The position numbers and the translations under genes are program-made. From Desulfobulbus alkaliphilus (GTDB lineage Bacteria; Desulfobacterota; Desulfobulbia; Desulfobulbales; Desulfobulbaceae): DNA of 54,284 nt. The stretch covers positions 1 to 54,284 of the forward strand of contig NZ_JAFFQC010000027.1 in the NCBI RefSeq assembly GCF_016918545.1, given 5' to 3'. The notes beneath the pieces are model-generated. The model ran no database searches, was not told the origin of the DNA, and worked only from the letters and a program-made list of their open reading frames with translations. This document shows, in pieces, positions 33,903 through 42,315 of this stretch. Position 1 is the first letter of the stretch. Each line of letters starts with the position of its first letter.

Positions 33903-34916
33903 TCAGTCGGTGCCTAGGGTTTGTTCAAGTATGACCATGTTGTTCCGCATGACCTGCTGGTAATAGTCCAGCGGTGCCTGTTCCGGGCCGGTGGCTGCCG
34001 GATCCAGGGTAGCGGTTGCGATGCCTGCCTCTCTGGCAATCATTTTTCCCACGGCCTCTGGATACTGTGGTTCGGTAAAAATAGCACCAGCTTTTTTCTC
34101 CTCAACCGTGTTGATGATGGCCAGCATCTCCGAGGCGGAGGGATTCTGACCGGCGTGGGCCTGAACCACGGCGACGATCTCAAGCCCCATGTCCCTTGCC
34201 AGATAATCGAACACCCCGTGCTGGGTGACAATTCTGTTGTTGCGGAGGCGCTGCCCAAGGGCGCTGAAGGCCTCGTCAAGTTCTTGCATCTGCTTGATGT
34301 AGGTTTCCGCCGCGGCGGTGTACTGATCACGGGCTTCTGGATGAATTTCGGCCAGTTGGCGGGCAATATTGTCGGCCAGCAGTGCCGCCATGCGGGGGCT
34401 GGCAAAGAGATGCGGATTCGGGCCTTCGTGGACGTGGACGTGGTGGTGATCATGATCATGGCCGTGGCTATGATCATGGCTATGGCTGTGGTGATGATCA
34501 TGGTGGTGGTCGGTATGGGAAGTGGAGTCGTGTTGTTCGCTATAGGCAAGGATCTGGTCGATGCCTTGTGAGCTGTCGATGAGCCGCAGGTTGGGATTAG
34601 CCTTCTGCACTGGGGCACCCATGAATTCTTCCAGACCGAGCCCGTTGATGACCAGTACGTCGGCCGCGGCCAGTTTGCGCATATCCGCGGGGGTGAGGGC
34701 GTAATCATGGGGGCAGCCCATGGAGGCTGGAATCATGAGGTCGACCTGTACCCCGTCGACGCCGTTGGTGATATTGCGGGTTATCTGATAGATGGGGAAG
34801 GTGGTGGCCAGGATGTTGAGGGTACCCGCATCGGCCTGGCTTGGTGACTGGTACCCAAGCAGAAGGGCACAGCAGGTGATGAGGGCGGTCAGCAGACGGC
34901 AAAAGGACTGTTTCAT
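33903..34916 (-). CDS. znuA: Zinc ABC transporter substrate-binding protein
   Basis: The 337-residue exported protein has a signal peptide (first about 28 residues), the cluster A-I fold marks LNILATTFPIYQITRNI and PHDYALTPADMRKL, and a long His/Asp-rich loop (about 27 histidines, from HTDHHHDHHHSHSHD onward) ahead of the ligand residue region GPNPHLFASP. The His-rich loop is the hallmark of zinc-specific ZnuA proteins and helps collect zinc in the periplasm. AGGAG lies before the ATG at 34916. First gene of the znuACB operon, divergent from the Zur-like gene, with two candidate operators between. Confidence 0.95.
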   Translation of the reverse strand: MKQSFCRLLTALITCCALLLGYQSPSQADAGTLNILATTFPIYQITRNITNGVDGVQVDLMIPASMGCPHDYALTPADMRKLAAADVLVINGLGLEEFMGAPVQKANPNLRLIDSSQGIDQILAYSEQHDSTSHTDHHHDHHHSHSHDHSHGHDHDHHHVHVHEGPNPHLFASPRMAALLADNIARQLAEIHPEARDQYTAAAETYIKQMQELDEAFSALGQRLRNNRIVTQHGVFDYLARDMGLEIVAVVQAHAGQNPSASEMLAIINTVEEKKAGAIFTEPQYPEAVGKMIAREAGIATATLDPAATGPEQAPLDYYQQVMRNNMVILEQTLGTD

Positions 34917-34961
34917 GGTGTCGTACTCCTGTGGGTGGGGTGTAAAATGGGACAAATTTGT

Positions 34962-34983
34962 TAATGCGAATCAGTTTGCATTA
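34962..34983. promoter_or_regulatory. Candidate Zur operator 1
   Basis: TAATGCGAA-TCAG-TTTGCATTA is a dyad with 8 of 9 matching positions, placed 46 bp before the znuA start. AT-rich dyads of this kind are typical of Fur-family sites. The regulator gene lies on the other side. Confidence 0.6.
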
Positions 34984-35012
34984 TACTCTTGCTTCAGCGG
35001 TCGTCAATGATA

Positions 35013-35030
35013 TTGCAAAATCTTTTGCAA
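35013..35030. promoter_or_regulatory. Candidate Zur operator 2 (perfect palindrome)
   Basis: TTGCAAAATCTTTTGCAA: arms TTGCAAAA and TTTTGCAA are exact reverse complements around TC. It lies 30 bp before the start of the Zur-like gene and shares the TTGCA core with site 1, so autoregulation is likely. Confidence 0.6.
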
Positions 35031-35059
35031 CACCCGGATCGGAGGGCTATAGTTGTTGC

Positions 35060-35452
35060 ATGGACCATGCGATGAAAAGAAAAACAACACAGCGGGCAGC
35101 GATTGAACAGGTCTTTCAAACCGAGAACCGTCCTCTGACCATCGATGAGGTGCTTCACTCTGGTCGAGCATTGGTGGAATCCCTCAATCAGGCAACGGTG
35201 TACCGTAATCTCAAACTGCTGGTTGCCAGTGGTCAGCTCCGCCAGGTCCAGCATCCAGTTCTGGGGACCTTGTACGAACAGGCCGGCAAAGGGCATCACC
35301 ATCATTTCCACTGCCACGGCTGCAATAGGGTTTATGAATTGCCCGGCTGCGCGCTCAATGAAGAAGAAGCTGCTCCTGCAGGGTTCATTGTCGAAGATCA
35401 CGAAATCTATCTGTCTGGCATCTGCCCCACCTGCGCCACTTCCCCACCATAA
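35060..35452 (+). CDS. zur: Fur-family regulator, probably Zur
   Basis: The 130-residue protein is a compact Fur homologue: helix-turn-helix region ([33 protein letters not shown]) and a metal-binding C-terminal half with [19 protein letters not shown] and a last CPTC. The two CxxC pairs form the structural zinc site. Start at 35060 follows GGAGGG at 35041-35046 with long spacing; 35072 is an alternative. A longer in-frame ORF reaches back to 34958 across the operator region and is unlikely. Its position, divergent from znuACB, supports a zinc-uptake repressor. Confidence 0.85.
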   Translation: MDHAMKRKTTQRAAIEQVFQTENRPLTIDEVLHSGRALVESLNQATVYRNLKLLVASGQLRQVQHPVLGTLYEQAGKGHHHHFHCHGCNRVYELPGCALNEEEAAPAGFIVEDHEIYLSGICPTCATSPP

Positions 35453-35613
35453 TTCCGCCCATCTGCCATCACTGCATGCAATACACCGTTTACTGGCTGG
35501 GAGTGTACAACCTTCGCAGCCGGATCGGTTGACCACCGCTTTCTCCCTCCCTCAGATACACAGACCTCCGCATGGCCCCTGACCGTTGATGGATGAAACA
35601 CTGGTATACGGGA

Positions 35614-35739
35614 CCTGGATCCGTGAGCGTATGCCCCGAAGGGCGGCTGGTGAAAGGTGTTATCAAGGATTCTGCTGCAATTAAGAGATGATTACAGCAA
35701 GATATATCCAATAGAAGATCCAGCCGTCACGGATTCAGG
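35614..35739 (+). repeat. Interspersed MITE-like element, short form (copy l)
   Basis: A 126-bp copy with ends CCTGGATCCGTGA and TCACGGATTCAGG, flanks CGGGA/GGGGA (4 of 5). It lies between zur and tesA with its promoter-like part (TTATCA, 16 bp, TAAGAG, weak) reading toward tesA, 103 bp away. The rest of 35453-35842 holds nothing else I can support. Confidence 0.9.
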
Positions 35740-35842
35740 GGGGATAAAATCATCACTGATCGCTTGTGCAAAGGCAAATCATGCCCATTGTTTGCAGAAC
35801 TACAAAATATTGCACTATGGATGTATCGATGCGGAGGAAAGC

Positions 35843-36490
35843 ATGCGAACAATGATCAGCCTCCTTGTGTTCTGTCTTCTCACGGTCAGTTTCCCCCAGG
35901 CGATTCGGGGGGAACAGGTTGTCCTCTTTCTGGGTGATTCACTCACCGCCGGATTGGGGGTAACGCCGGAAGAAGCCTATCCCCACCTCGTGGGTGAAAA
36001 GCTGGCGCGTGACGGCATATCCGGAGTCCGGATTGTCAACGGCGGGCTCAGCGGTGCCACCACCGCCGGCGCCCTGGCCCGGCTGCAGTGGTATGAGCGG
36101 ATTCGGCCCGATGTCCTCTTTCTTGCCCTGGGAGCCAATGACGGGTTGCGCGGGCTCGATATCGGAACCATGCAGGATAATCTTGAAGAGGTTATTCGCT
36201 ACGCTAAATCCCGGGACATGACTGTCCTGCTGGCCGGAATGGAACTGCCGCCTAATTACGGCACACAGTATACAGAGGCTTTTCGCACCGCCTACCGTCA
36301 TCTCGCCGAGCAGTATGAACTTGTTTTCATTCCCTTTCTTCTTGAAGGGGTAGGTGGAGTCGCGGCCTTGAACCAGGCTGATGGCATTCATCCCAATGCC
36401 GAAGGGCATGTCGTCATTGCCCACCATGTCTATCCGAGCTTGAAACAGCTCCTTGAGCACAATCAGGACAGGTACAACAGGGGCACCTGA
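35843..36490 (+). CDS. tesA: SGNH/GDSL arylesterase-lysophospholipase (TesA-type), truncated at the C-terminus by an element
   Basis: The 215-residue exported hydrolase has a signal peptide (about 1-23) and the SGNH blocks: GDSLTAG with the nucleophile Ser, NGGLSGATTAG, ALGANDGLRG and DGIHPNAEGH with the catalytic Asp-His pair. TesA is a periplasmic thioesterase/lysophospholipase. GGAGG lies before the ATG at 35843. Its stop codon TGA at 36488-36490 lies inside the next interspersed element. Without that insertion the frame would run 11 codons further (SFTSLLHRNNE) to a TGA overlapping the ybbA start. The tesA-ybbA-ybbP neighbourhood is the same as in E. coli. Confidence 0.93.
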   Translation: MRTMISLLVFCLLTVSFPQAIRGEQVVLFLGDSLTAGLGVTPEEAYPHLVGEKLARDGISGVRIVNGGLSGATTAGALARLQWYERIRPDVLFLALGANDGLRGLDIGTMQDNLEEVIRYAKSRDMTVLLAGMELPPNYGTQYTEAFRTAYRHLAEQYELVFIPFLLEGVGGVAALNQADGIHPNAEGHVVIAHHVYPSLKQLLEHNQDRYNRGT

Positions 36491-36610
36491 ATTTGTGAGT
36501 GGAGTCCCCGAAGGGCGGTTGGTGAAGGTTGCTCTCATGGATACTGCTGCAATTGCAATGTAATTACAGTAATATAAATAAAAAAAGGGTCCAGTCGTCA
36601 CAGATTCAGG
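36486..36610 (+). repeat. Interspersed MITE-like element, short form (copy m), inserted in the tesA end
   Basis: A 125-bp copy, CCTGAATTTGTGA to TCACAGATTCAGG, flanked by GGGCA (36481-36485) and GGTCA (36611-36615), 4 of 5 identical. Its first bases supply the present tesA stop codon. Promoter-like positions are weaker than in other copies. Confidence 0.9.
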
Positions 36611-36646
36611 GGTCAGCTTTACCTCACTTCTCCACCGGAACAACGA

Positions 36647-37309
36647 ATGATTATTGAGGTTGAAAACCTCCATAAAGCCTACCCGCAACCGGGATCCGGA
36701 ACCCTGTCCGTCCTCGCCGGCGCCGGTTTCTCCCTTGCCGCCGGGACCACCCTGGCCATCACCGGGCAGTCGGGCAGCGGCAAGTCGACTTTGATCGCCC
36801 TCCTGGCGGGCCTGGATACCCCGGATAGCGGCCGGATACTGATCAACGGCCAGGATCTGGCTGTCATGAACGAGACCAGGCGCACCAGATTTCGAGCCGA
36901 ATATATTGGGATTGTCTTTCAGCAGTTTCATCTCCTGCCGCACCTGACCGCCGAGGAGAACATCAGCCTGCCGCTGGAATTGGCCGGACGGCACTCCAGC
37001 CGGGAACACACTGGTAGGCTTCTGGAAAAAGTCGGGTTGGGAACCCGGGGCAGGCATCTGCCGGGACAGCTCAGCGGCGGGGAGTGCCAGCGGTTGGCTC
37101 TGGCCAGAGCCCTGGTGGTGGAACCAGTGGTGCTTCTGGCCGATGAGCCCACCGGTAATCTCGACGTTACCACAGGCCGTGAGGTGTCCGATCTGCTCTT
37201 TGAGTTGGTGGACAGGGAAAAAATGACCATGATTGTGGTGACCCATAATCCGGAACTGGCAAAACGGTGTACAATGCGGTTGCAGCTTGAGCAGGGAGTG
37301 CTGCGGTGA
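36647..37309 (+). CDS. ybbA: ABC transporter ATP-binding protein, YbbA/LolD type
   Basis: The 220-residue ATPase has Walker A GQSGSGKST, Q-loop FQQFHLLPHLT, signature LSGGECQRLALARAL and Walker B VVLLADEPTGNLD, followed by the switch His (VVTHNPELA). It belongs to the MacB/LolD group that works with FtsX-type permeases. It overlaps the ybbP start by 4 bp or less. With YbbP it forms an ABC module whose substrate is not firmly known; linkage to TesA suggests a link to lipids or membrane export. Confidence 0.93.
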   Translation: MIIEVENLHKAYPQPGSGTLSVLAGAGFSLAAGTTLAITGQSGSGKSTLIALLAGLDTPDSGRILINGQDLAVMNETRRTRFRAEYIGIVFQQFHLLPHLTAEENISLPLELAGRHSSREHTGRLLEKVGLGTRGRHLPGQLSGGECQRLALARALVVEPVVLLADEPTGNLDVTTGREVSDLLFELVDREKMTMIVVTHNPELAKRCTMRLQLEQGVLR

Positions 37310-39867
37310 TGCCTGTGCTGGTGCGGCTGGGGTGGCGAGATCTGTCGCGAAACCGGCGATTCACCCTTCTGTTCATCCTTAATCTTGCCTTGGGACTCAC
37401 CGGGTTTTTGGTCATCACTTCCTTTGGCAGTTCCCTGGGCCGTCACCTCGACGATAATATTCGCGAGATGCTCACTGCTGACCTGGTCCTCCGATCAGCC
37501 CGCCCCCTGACCGTGGAGGAAATGGAGCGCAGTCGCTTGCTCGCCGGTCCCGGCAGCCGGTTTTCCGAGCAGGTTTCCCTGTATACGATGGTGACGGGTA
37601 ACGGCGTGTCCCGGCTGGCGGAGATTGTCGCAATTGATGGGTCATATCCCCTCTACGGGGCCTTTGAGTATTCCGGAACCCTCAGCCATATCGAGGTAAT
37701 CACAGGGTTGCAGCAGGATCGCAAGGTCCTGGTGCACAGGGAAACGGCCCGCTCTCTCGGTCTCAATCTCGGTGATACCCTGGCCATCGGCCAGGCTGAA
37801 TACGAGATAGCCTATTTTTTCGACCGGGATCCGGGGAGTGATTTCACCGCGCTGACCCTGGGCCCGACAATCTATCTGGGCATGCCCCATTTGCAGGAGA
37901 CGGGACTGATCAGCTTTGGCAGTCGGCTACGCTATTACCTCTATATCGGCCTGCCCGCCACCGCTGACCTCCCAGGGACGACAGCCCGCATTACCGAGGC
38001 CCTGGCTGGGCCAATGGTGGAACCCCCTGCCGACATCCAGGTTGTCGATGCCCGGGACATCAATCGAAACCTGAATCGGGTGATGGACTATTTCAGCGGC
38101 TATCTCGGCCTGGCCGGTCTGGTCGCCCTTTTTCTGGCGGGCATGGCCGCAGCCTATCTTTTTTCCGAGCATTTGCGCGCAAAACGAAAGGAAACCGCTG
38201 TTCTCCTCAGTCTCGGAGCCAGTCACCGGCAATGCCTGGTTCTGTATACAGGGCAGTTGGCCCTGCTCGGGCTGACAGCCTCGCTTGTCGCCCTGGTTCT
38301 GGCCCATCTGCTGTTGCCGATCTTCGCTCAGCTTTTTGCTGGTATTGTCCCGGCGGATCTCCAATTGCGGGTTCATGCCAGGGATGCGGGGATCATAGTG
38401 CTGGTTGGTTCGGTGGGGAGCCTGCTGTTCTGCCTGCCGGTCTATCAGCGCCTGTTCAACGCACGTCCCCTTCATCTCCTGCAGGAGACAGGGGGGGGAA
38501 GGATGTCTGGGAGACATGAAACAGTCTTTTTTCTTTTCAGCCTGCTGCCCCCCCTGACCATGCTGCTGCTGCTCGCGATTGTTGCCAGTGATTCCCTGCT
38601 CCAGGGAACGCTGTTCACTGGAGGGCTGGTGATCACGGCACTGTTTTTCTTTCTGGCTGCCACCCTGGTGTTGGGCAGTAGTCGCCGCTGGTCGCATACA
38701 TCCAACTTGACCTGGAAAATAGTCTGGCGCAATCTTCATCGCAACCGCCTGTTTGCCACTCCCGGATTCGTCGCCATTGCCCTGGCCATGCTGCTGGTCA
38801 GCCTTGTGCCGCAGATTGAAAATGGGTTGTTGACAGAGATCAGGCAGCCGGAAGACATCGAGATGCCGGTTTTTTTTCTCATCGATATTCAGGATGCACA
38901 GCGGCAACCCCTGGAGGATTTTTTCAGGGGGACCGGGCACGAACTTTCCCCGTTATCGTCCATGATTCAGGGGCGGATCGTCACCGTCAACGGGATCCCT
39001 TTTCGCCAATGGCTGGAGCGGCATGAGAGAGCAGAAGACAACCTTTTCCGGCGGACAGAGTTCAACTTTTCCAGCAGGGATAAGCTCGATGTTTCCGAAA
39101 CCATTGTCCAGGGGCCACCGCTCAACACGACCCTCTGGTCACCGCAAAGCGGTGCACCTTTTGAAATTTCCATGGAAGAGCAGTTCAGCGAACGATTGGG
39201 CGTTGTTCTCGGTGATCATCTGATGCTCTCCATTCATGGTATCGAGATGGAAGGACGGATTGTCAATCTCCGCGCAGTCCGTTGGAACAGTTTTCAACCG
39301 AATTTTTTCATGCTGCTGCAGAACGGTGTCCTTGATGAAGCGCCCAGAACCTACCTGGCTTCGGTCAGCCGGGTTGAGGCCGATCGTCAGCAGGAGGTGA
39401 TGAACCAGCTTACCGCCGCCTTTCCCAATATATCTGTTATCGATGTGAGCAGGACAGTGGAACAGTTGGGCGCTATCACCGTAAAGCTGGCAGCATCACT
39501 GCGTTTCATGGCCGTGCTTGCCATGGTGACGGGGCTGGTCGCGGTTTTTGCCATAGCCCGTCAGGAAGCACTGCGCCGGGAACGGGAGATCAATCTGCTG
39601 CGTGTCCTCGGTGCCGGACCAGGAAAGATTCGCCTCATTACCATGCTGGAATTCGGCTTCATGGGTGGTGCCGCCACCATGGTCGCTATCGCGGTCAGTT
39701 ACGCCTGTTCCCATGGTGTGGCCTGGTTGCTGTTTGACCGGATCTGGCAATTTGACTGGCAGACCGGAGTCGGGATGCTGGTGGCGGCAATGGTGGTGTG
39801 CAGTCTGACGGCCCTGTTGGCTTCTGACTCGGTGATTCGTCGTCGACCATCAGAGCTTCTCGGGTAA
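37309..39867 (+). CDS. ybbP: FtsX-type ABC permease, YbbP family
   Basis: The 852-residue membrane protein has an N-terminal helix, a large periplasmic domain, groups of helices in the middle (about 255-410 and 420-500), a second periplasmic domain (about 500-720) and three final helices. This duplicated FtsX layout is typical of YbbP. The gene begins at the TGATG overlap with ybbA (ATG at 37309; a GTG at 37306 is also possible), showing translational coupling. It would form the membrane part of the YbbA-YbbP transporter. Confidence 0.9.
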   Translation: MPVLVRLGWRDLSRNRRFTLLFILNLALGLTGFLVITSFGSSLGRHLDDNIREMLTADLVLRSARPLTVEEMERSRLLAGPGSRFSEQVSLYTMVTGNGVSRLAEIVAIDGSYPLYGAFEYSGTLSHIEVITGLQQDRKVLVHRETARSLGLNLGDTLAIGQAEYEIAYFFDRDPGSDFTALTLGPTIYLGMPHLQETGLISFGSRLRYYLYIGLPATADLPGTTARITEALAGPMVEPPADIQVVDARDINRNLNRVMDYFSGYLGLAGLVALFLAGMAAAYLFSEHLRAKRKETAVLLSLGASHRQCLVLYTGQLALLGLTASLVALVLAHLLLPIFAQLFAGIVPADLQLRVHARDAGIIVLVGSVGSLLFCLPVYQRLFNARPLHLLQETGGGRMSGRHETVFFLFSLLPPLTMLLLLAIVASDSLLQGTLFTGGLVITALFFFLAATLVLGSSRRWSHTSNLTWKIVWRNLHRNRLFATPGFVAIALAMLLVSLVPQIENGLLTEIRQPEDIEMPVFFLIDIQDAQRQPLEDFFRGTGHELSPLSSMIQGRIVTVNGIPFRQWLERHERAEDNLFRRTEFNFSSRDKLDVSETIVQGPPLNTTLWSPQSGAPFEISMEEQFSERLGVVLGDHLMLSIHGIEMEGRIVNLRAVRWNSFQPNFFMLLQNGVLDEAPRTYLASVSRVEADRQQEVMNQLTAAFPNISVIDVSRTVEQLGAITVKLAASLRFMAVLAMVTGLVAVFAIARQEALRREREINLLRVLGAGPGKIRLITMLEFGFMGGAATMVAIAVSYACSHGVAWLLFDRIWQFDWQTGVGMLVAAMVVCSLTALLASDSVIRRRPSELLG

Positions 39868-39950
39868 ATGTGGCCACTCATGGGTCGTACTCATGGGTAA
39901 CCAATCACAGCTGGGCAGGCTGCGGTAAAGGGCGAACCCCAACAGTCATC

Positions 39951-40169
39951 TCAATTCCGCGCTTCTTTGCCGTCTGCATCCACCCAGACTTCGCGGAGAA
40001 CCAGGTTCCGGTCTTCCGGAACCAGGACCCGGCAATTGAGCACTCCTTCGAGAAATGTTCCATAGAGTGCCTGTCGCGGGATATGCAGTGTGCCGGCCTC
40101 ATCCAGTCGTACCATGGCAATGATGTCGCCTCCATTGCCGAGGGCCAGTTCGCAGGGTATTTTTCGCAT
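39951..40169 (-). CDS. Small protein of unknown function (72 aa)
   Basis: The product MRKIPCELALGNGGDIIAM (start shown) has no membrane helix or signal. It begins 24 nt after the stop of the L,D-transpeptidase gene on the same strand and could be its last operon member. It has no clear ribosome site, and another frame is open over the same stretch, so it may not be expressed. I recognise no family. Confidence 0.4.
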   Translation of the reverse strand: MRKIPCELALGNGGDIIAMVRLDEAGTLHIPRQALYGTFLEGVLNCRVLVPEDRNLVLREVWVDADGKEARN

Positions 40170-40193
40170 GGTAGTCCGTTGCTGTCCAGATGA

Positions 40194-41945
40194 TCAGTAG
40201 GCATTGACATCGATATCTTCAGGTTCTGTCGCCCGAGCCGGAGGCCGCCAGGGAGTCCTTTTACTTTCCGGAATCAGAATGATTTGCTCCAGGGGAACCG
40301 GTTTCCTGTTGAGCGCGGTAAAGATCCCCTCGTCGCGATTATAGAGATCGGGCTTGAACAGTACTGTACCGTCAAGGACATTGGTGGTCAGGTACATCAG
40401 AAAAATGGGTAGAGGCTGCTTGAGGAATACCGTCGTTGTTCTCCCGGACTCGATGATCTGATCGAACCTGGCCTCGGTCATCGGATTTCCAGGGTCGTTG
40501 GCAAGCAACATTTTTCCCAGTTGCAGTGGATTCTGTACGCGAATACAGCCGTTACTGAAGGCTCGTTGTGTCTTGCCGAACAGGTATTTACTGGGCGTAT
40601 CGTGCAGGTAAACGTGATAGGGGTTGGAAAACATGAATTTGATCAGACCAAGAGCATTATCCGGGCCTGCATCCTGGCGCAGCATGTAGGGGATGTTCCT
40701 GCCCTGGTACTGCCACCAGGGGATGGTGTCCGGGTCGATTTCCATGCCGCTGTTGTCCAGCACGCGAAGATTTTGTTTTTCCAGATAAGTTTTATCGGCG
40801 ATAATATTGGGAATCGTTTCGTTTCTGGCAATGCCCGGGGGGATGGTCCAGGTGGGGTTGAGGACCATATATGTGACTGCCGAACGAAAAACCGGGGTCT
40901 GGTGAAAGGGTTGGCCCACCATCACCTTGGTCTTCCAGACGAGTTGATCCTGATGATAATACTGGAGCATGAATCCGGCAATGTCAACAATAAGACTGGA
41001 ACTGGGTAAATCGTGGATGACCCATCTGGTTCTCTCCAGGTTGACGCGGATTTGCCTGATGCGGTCGGAGACGGACACGTTCATGGCGCCCAGCGTGGCT
41101 CTACCGACGATACCGTCGGCATCGAGATGATGTCTGGCCTGAAAATGCCGGACCGCTTCCTCCAGTTCCTGGTCAAAAAAGTTCGGATCGGAGGAGTCGA
41201 TATAGGCGAGATCGCCGGTAATGAACAGTCGTTCACGCAGGACCGCCACCCGCTCGTCCACCATGCCTGGCCTGAGATTATGGCCTGGGGGGACCTGAGG
41301 CCAGCCACCCGAACCAGCTATTTTCCGGTAGGTGGCCAGGGCCTGCCTGAGGTTGATATAGGCGGCATGCGACGGAGAGAGCGCGTCAAGGACCGCCCGG
41401 ACCGTACCGGTGGTGATGGCATGGAAGCAGGCATCGATCAGGGAAGAGCGGGGGGTTGTCGTGGCCAGGTTGTTTTTCTCCTCCACTTCACCCGCATCGA
41501 CTTTGCCGTACCGTTTGTGGTGCGCAAGGAGCAGCATGGCATCGGAAAGCAGGATGTCATGGTTGACGAGATCAGCCAGGGTAGCGTTTTCCTGCCGCAG
41601 TTTCTTGCCATAGCGGGTGATGGATTGGAGGTGGTAATCATCGGGTATCAAGCCTTCCTCGGCGGCGCTTTTGATCGCCCCGAGCAGTTGATCCACGGTT
41701 CCCTGCTCTTTCCAGAGTACATTGAATTGATTGTCGCGGTACAGGTCAAGGAGGAGCCCGGCGGCATAAATGGTGTCCGATCCAAGTTCGTTCTGCTCTT
41801 CGAAATGCAGGCGCTCCAAACGTTGCTGGATAAACATCTGCAGGGTTTCTTCGGTTTTTACCGGGCTGGCGAGCAAGAGGGACAAGAACAGAAACAGCCC
41901 CGTTAAACCAGGGGGCAGGAGCTTGATTGTGGATGATGCAGACAT
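40194..41945 (-). CDS. L,D-transpeptidase, LdtD (YcbB)-type
   Basis: The 583-residue exported protein has a signal peptide (residues about 1-28), an N-terminal scaffold domain, a peptidoglycan-binding domain (about 240-300: YIDSSDPNFFDQELEEAVRHF in part, ADGIVGRATLGAMN) and a YkuD catalytic domain with MVGQPFHQTPVF, then YLHDTPSKYLFG and the active-site motif SNGCIRVQNP (Cys nucleophile). It would make 3-3 crosslinks in peptidoglycan in the periplasm. Start at 41945 is chosen for AAGGAAA upstream and the signal peptide; the frame is open 55 codons further through the element region. Confidence 0.92.
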   Translation of the reverse strand: MSASSTIKLLPPGLTGLFLFLSLLLASPVKTEETLQMFIQQRLERLHFEEQNELGSDTIYAAGLLLDLYRDNQFNVLWKEQGTVDQLLGAIKSAAEEGLIPDDYHLQSITRYGKKLRQENATLADLVNHDILLSDAMLLLAHHKRYGKVDAGEVEEKNNLATTTPRSSLIDACFHAITTGTVRAVLDALSPSHAAYINLRQALATYRKIAGSGGWPQVPPGHNLRPGMVDERVAVLRERLFITGDLAYIDSSDPNFFDQELEEAVRHFQARHHLDADGIVGRATLGAMNVSVSDRIRQIRVNLERTRWVIHDLPSSSLIVDIAGFMLQYYHQDQLVWKTKVMVGQPFHQTPVFRSAVTYMVLNPTWTIPPGIARNETIPNIIADKTYLEKQNLRVLDNSGMEIDPDTIPWWQYQGRNIPYMLRQDAGPDNALGLIKFMFSNPYHVYLHDTPSKYLFGKTQRAFSNGCIRVQNPLQLGKMLLANDPGNPMTEARFDQIIESGRTTTVFLKQPLPIFLMYLTTNVLDGTVLFKPDLYNRDEGIFTALNRKPVPLEQIILIPESKRTPWRPPARATEPEDIDVNAY

Positions 41946-42011
41946 GTTTTCCTTTGTGAAGAGTTCGGGGAATTTGCAACGTATTGGCTCTTGGTACCCA
42001 AAAGGGACTTT

Positions 42012-42139
42012 CCTGGATCCATGAGCGGATGCCCCGAAGAGCGGCTGGTGAAGGTTATTGGCAAGGATTCCACTGCAATTTATAATCTGATGACAGCAAG
42101 ATATATCCAAAAAAAGAGTCCAGCCGTCAGAGATTCAGG
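42012..42139 (+). repeat. Interspersed MITE-like element, short form with best promoter (copy n)
   Basis: A 128-bp copy, CCTGGATCC to GATTCAGG, with a perfect 5-bp duplication ACTTT (42007-42011 and 42140-42144). It holds the clearest promoter: TTGGCA at 42058-42063, 17 bp, TATAAT at 42081-42086. It reads rightward, antisense to the btuF-like gene. The rest of 41946-42315 shows nothing else. Confidence 0.92.
42058..42086 (+). promoter_or_regulatory. Sigma-70-like promoter inside element n
   Basis: TTGGCA and TATAAT are separated by exactly 17 bp. Both boxes are conserved in position in the other short copies (for example 1583-1709, 44315-44441, 49600-49726), with small changes. Confidence 0.65.
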
Positions 42140-42315
42140 ACTTTAACAAGGTATGGTTGATCGCTGCACGGTTGCCCATGATCATCATCTTTTACTTGTA
42201 AGGAAAAAGAAGGATTCTGACAAGGCGATTAATGACCTTGACTGGAAAAAGGGCCCCCGGGGAAGCCTGCGGGCGGGGACGGTCGGAGGATTCGGGCCTG
42301 GGCTTCTGCATCGGG

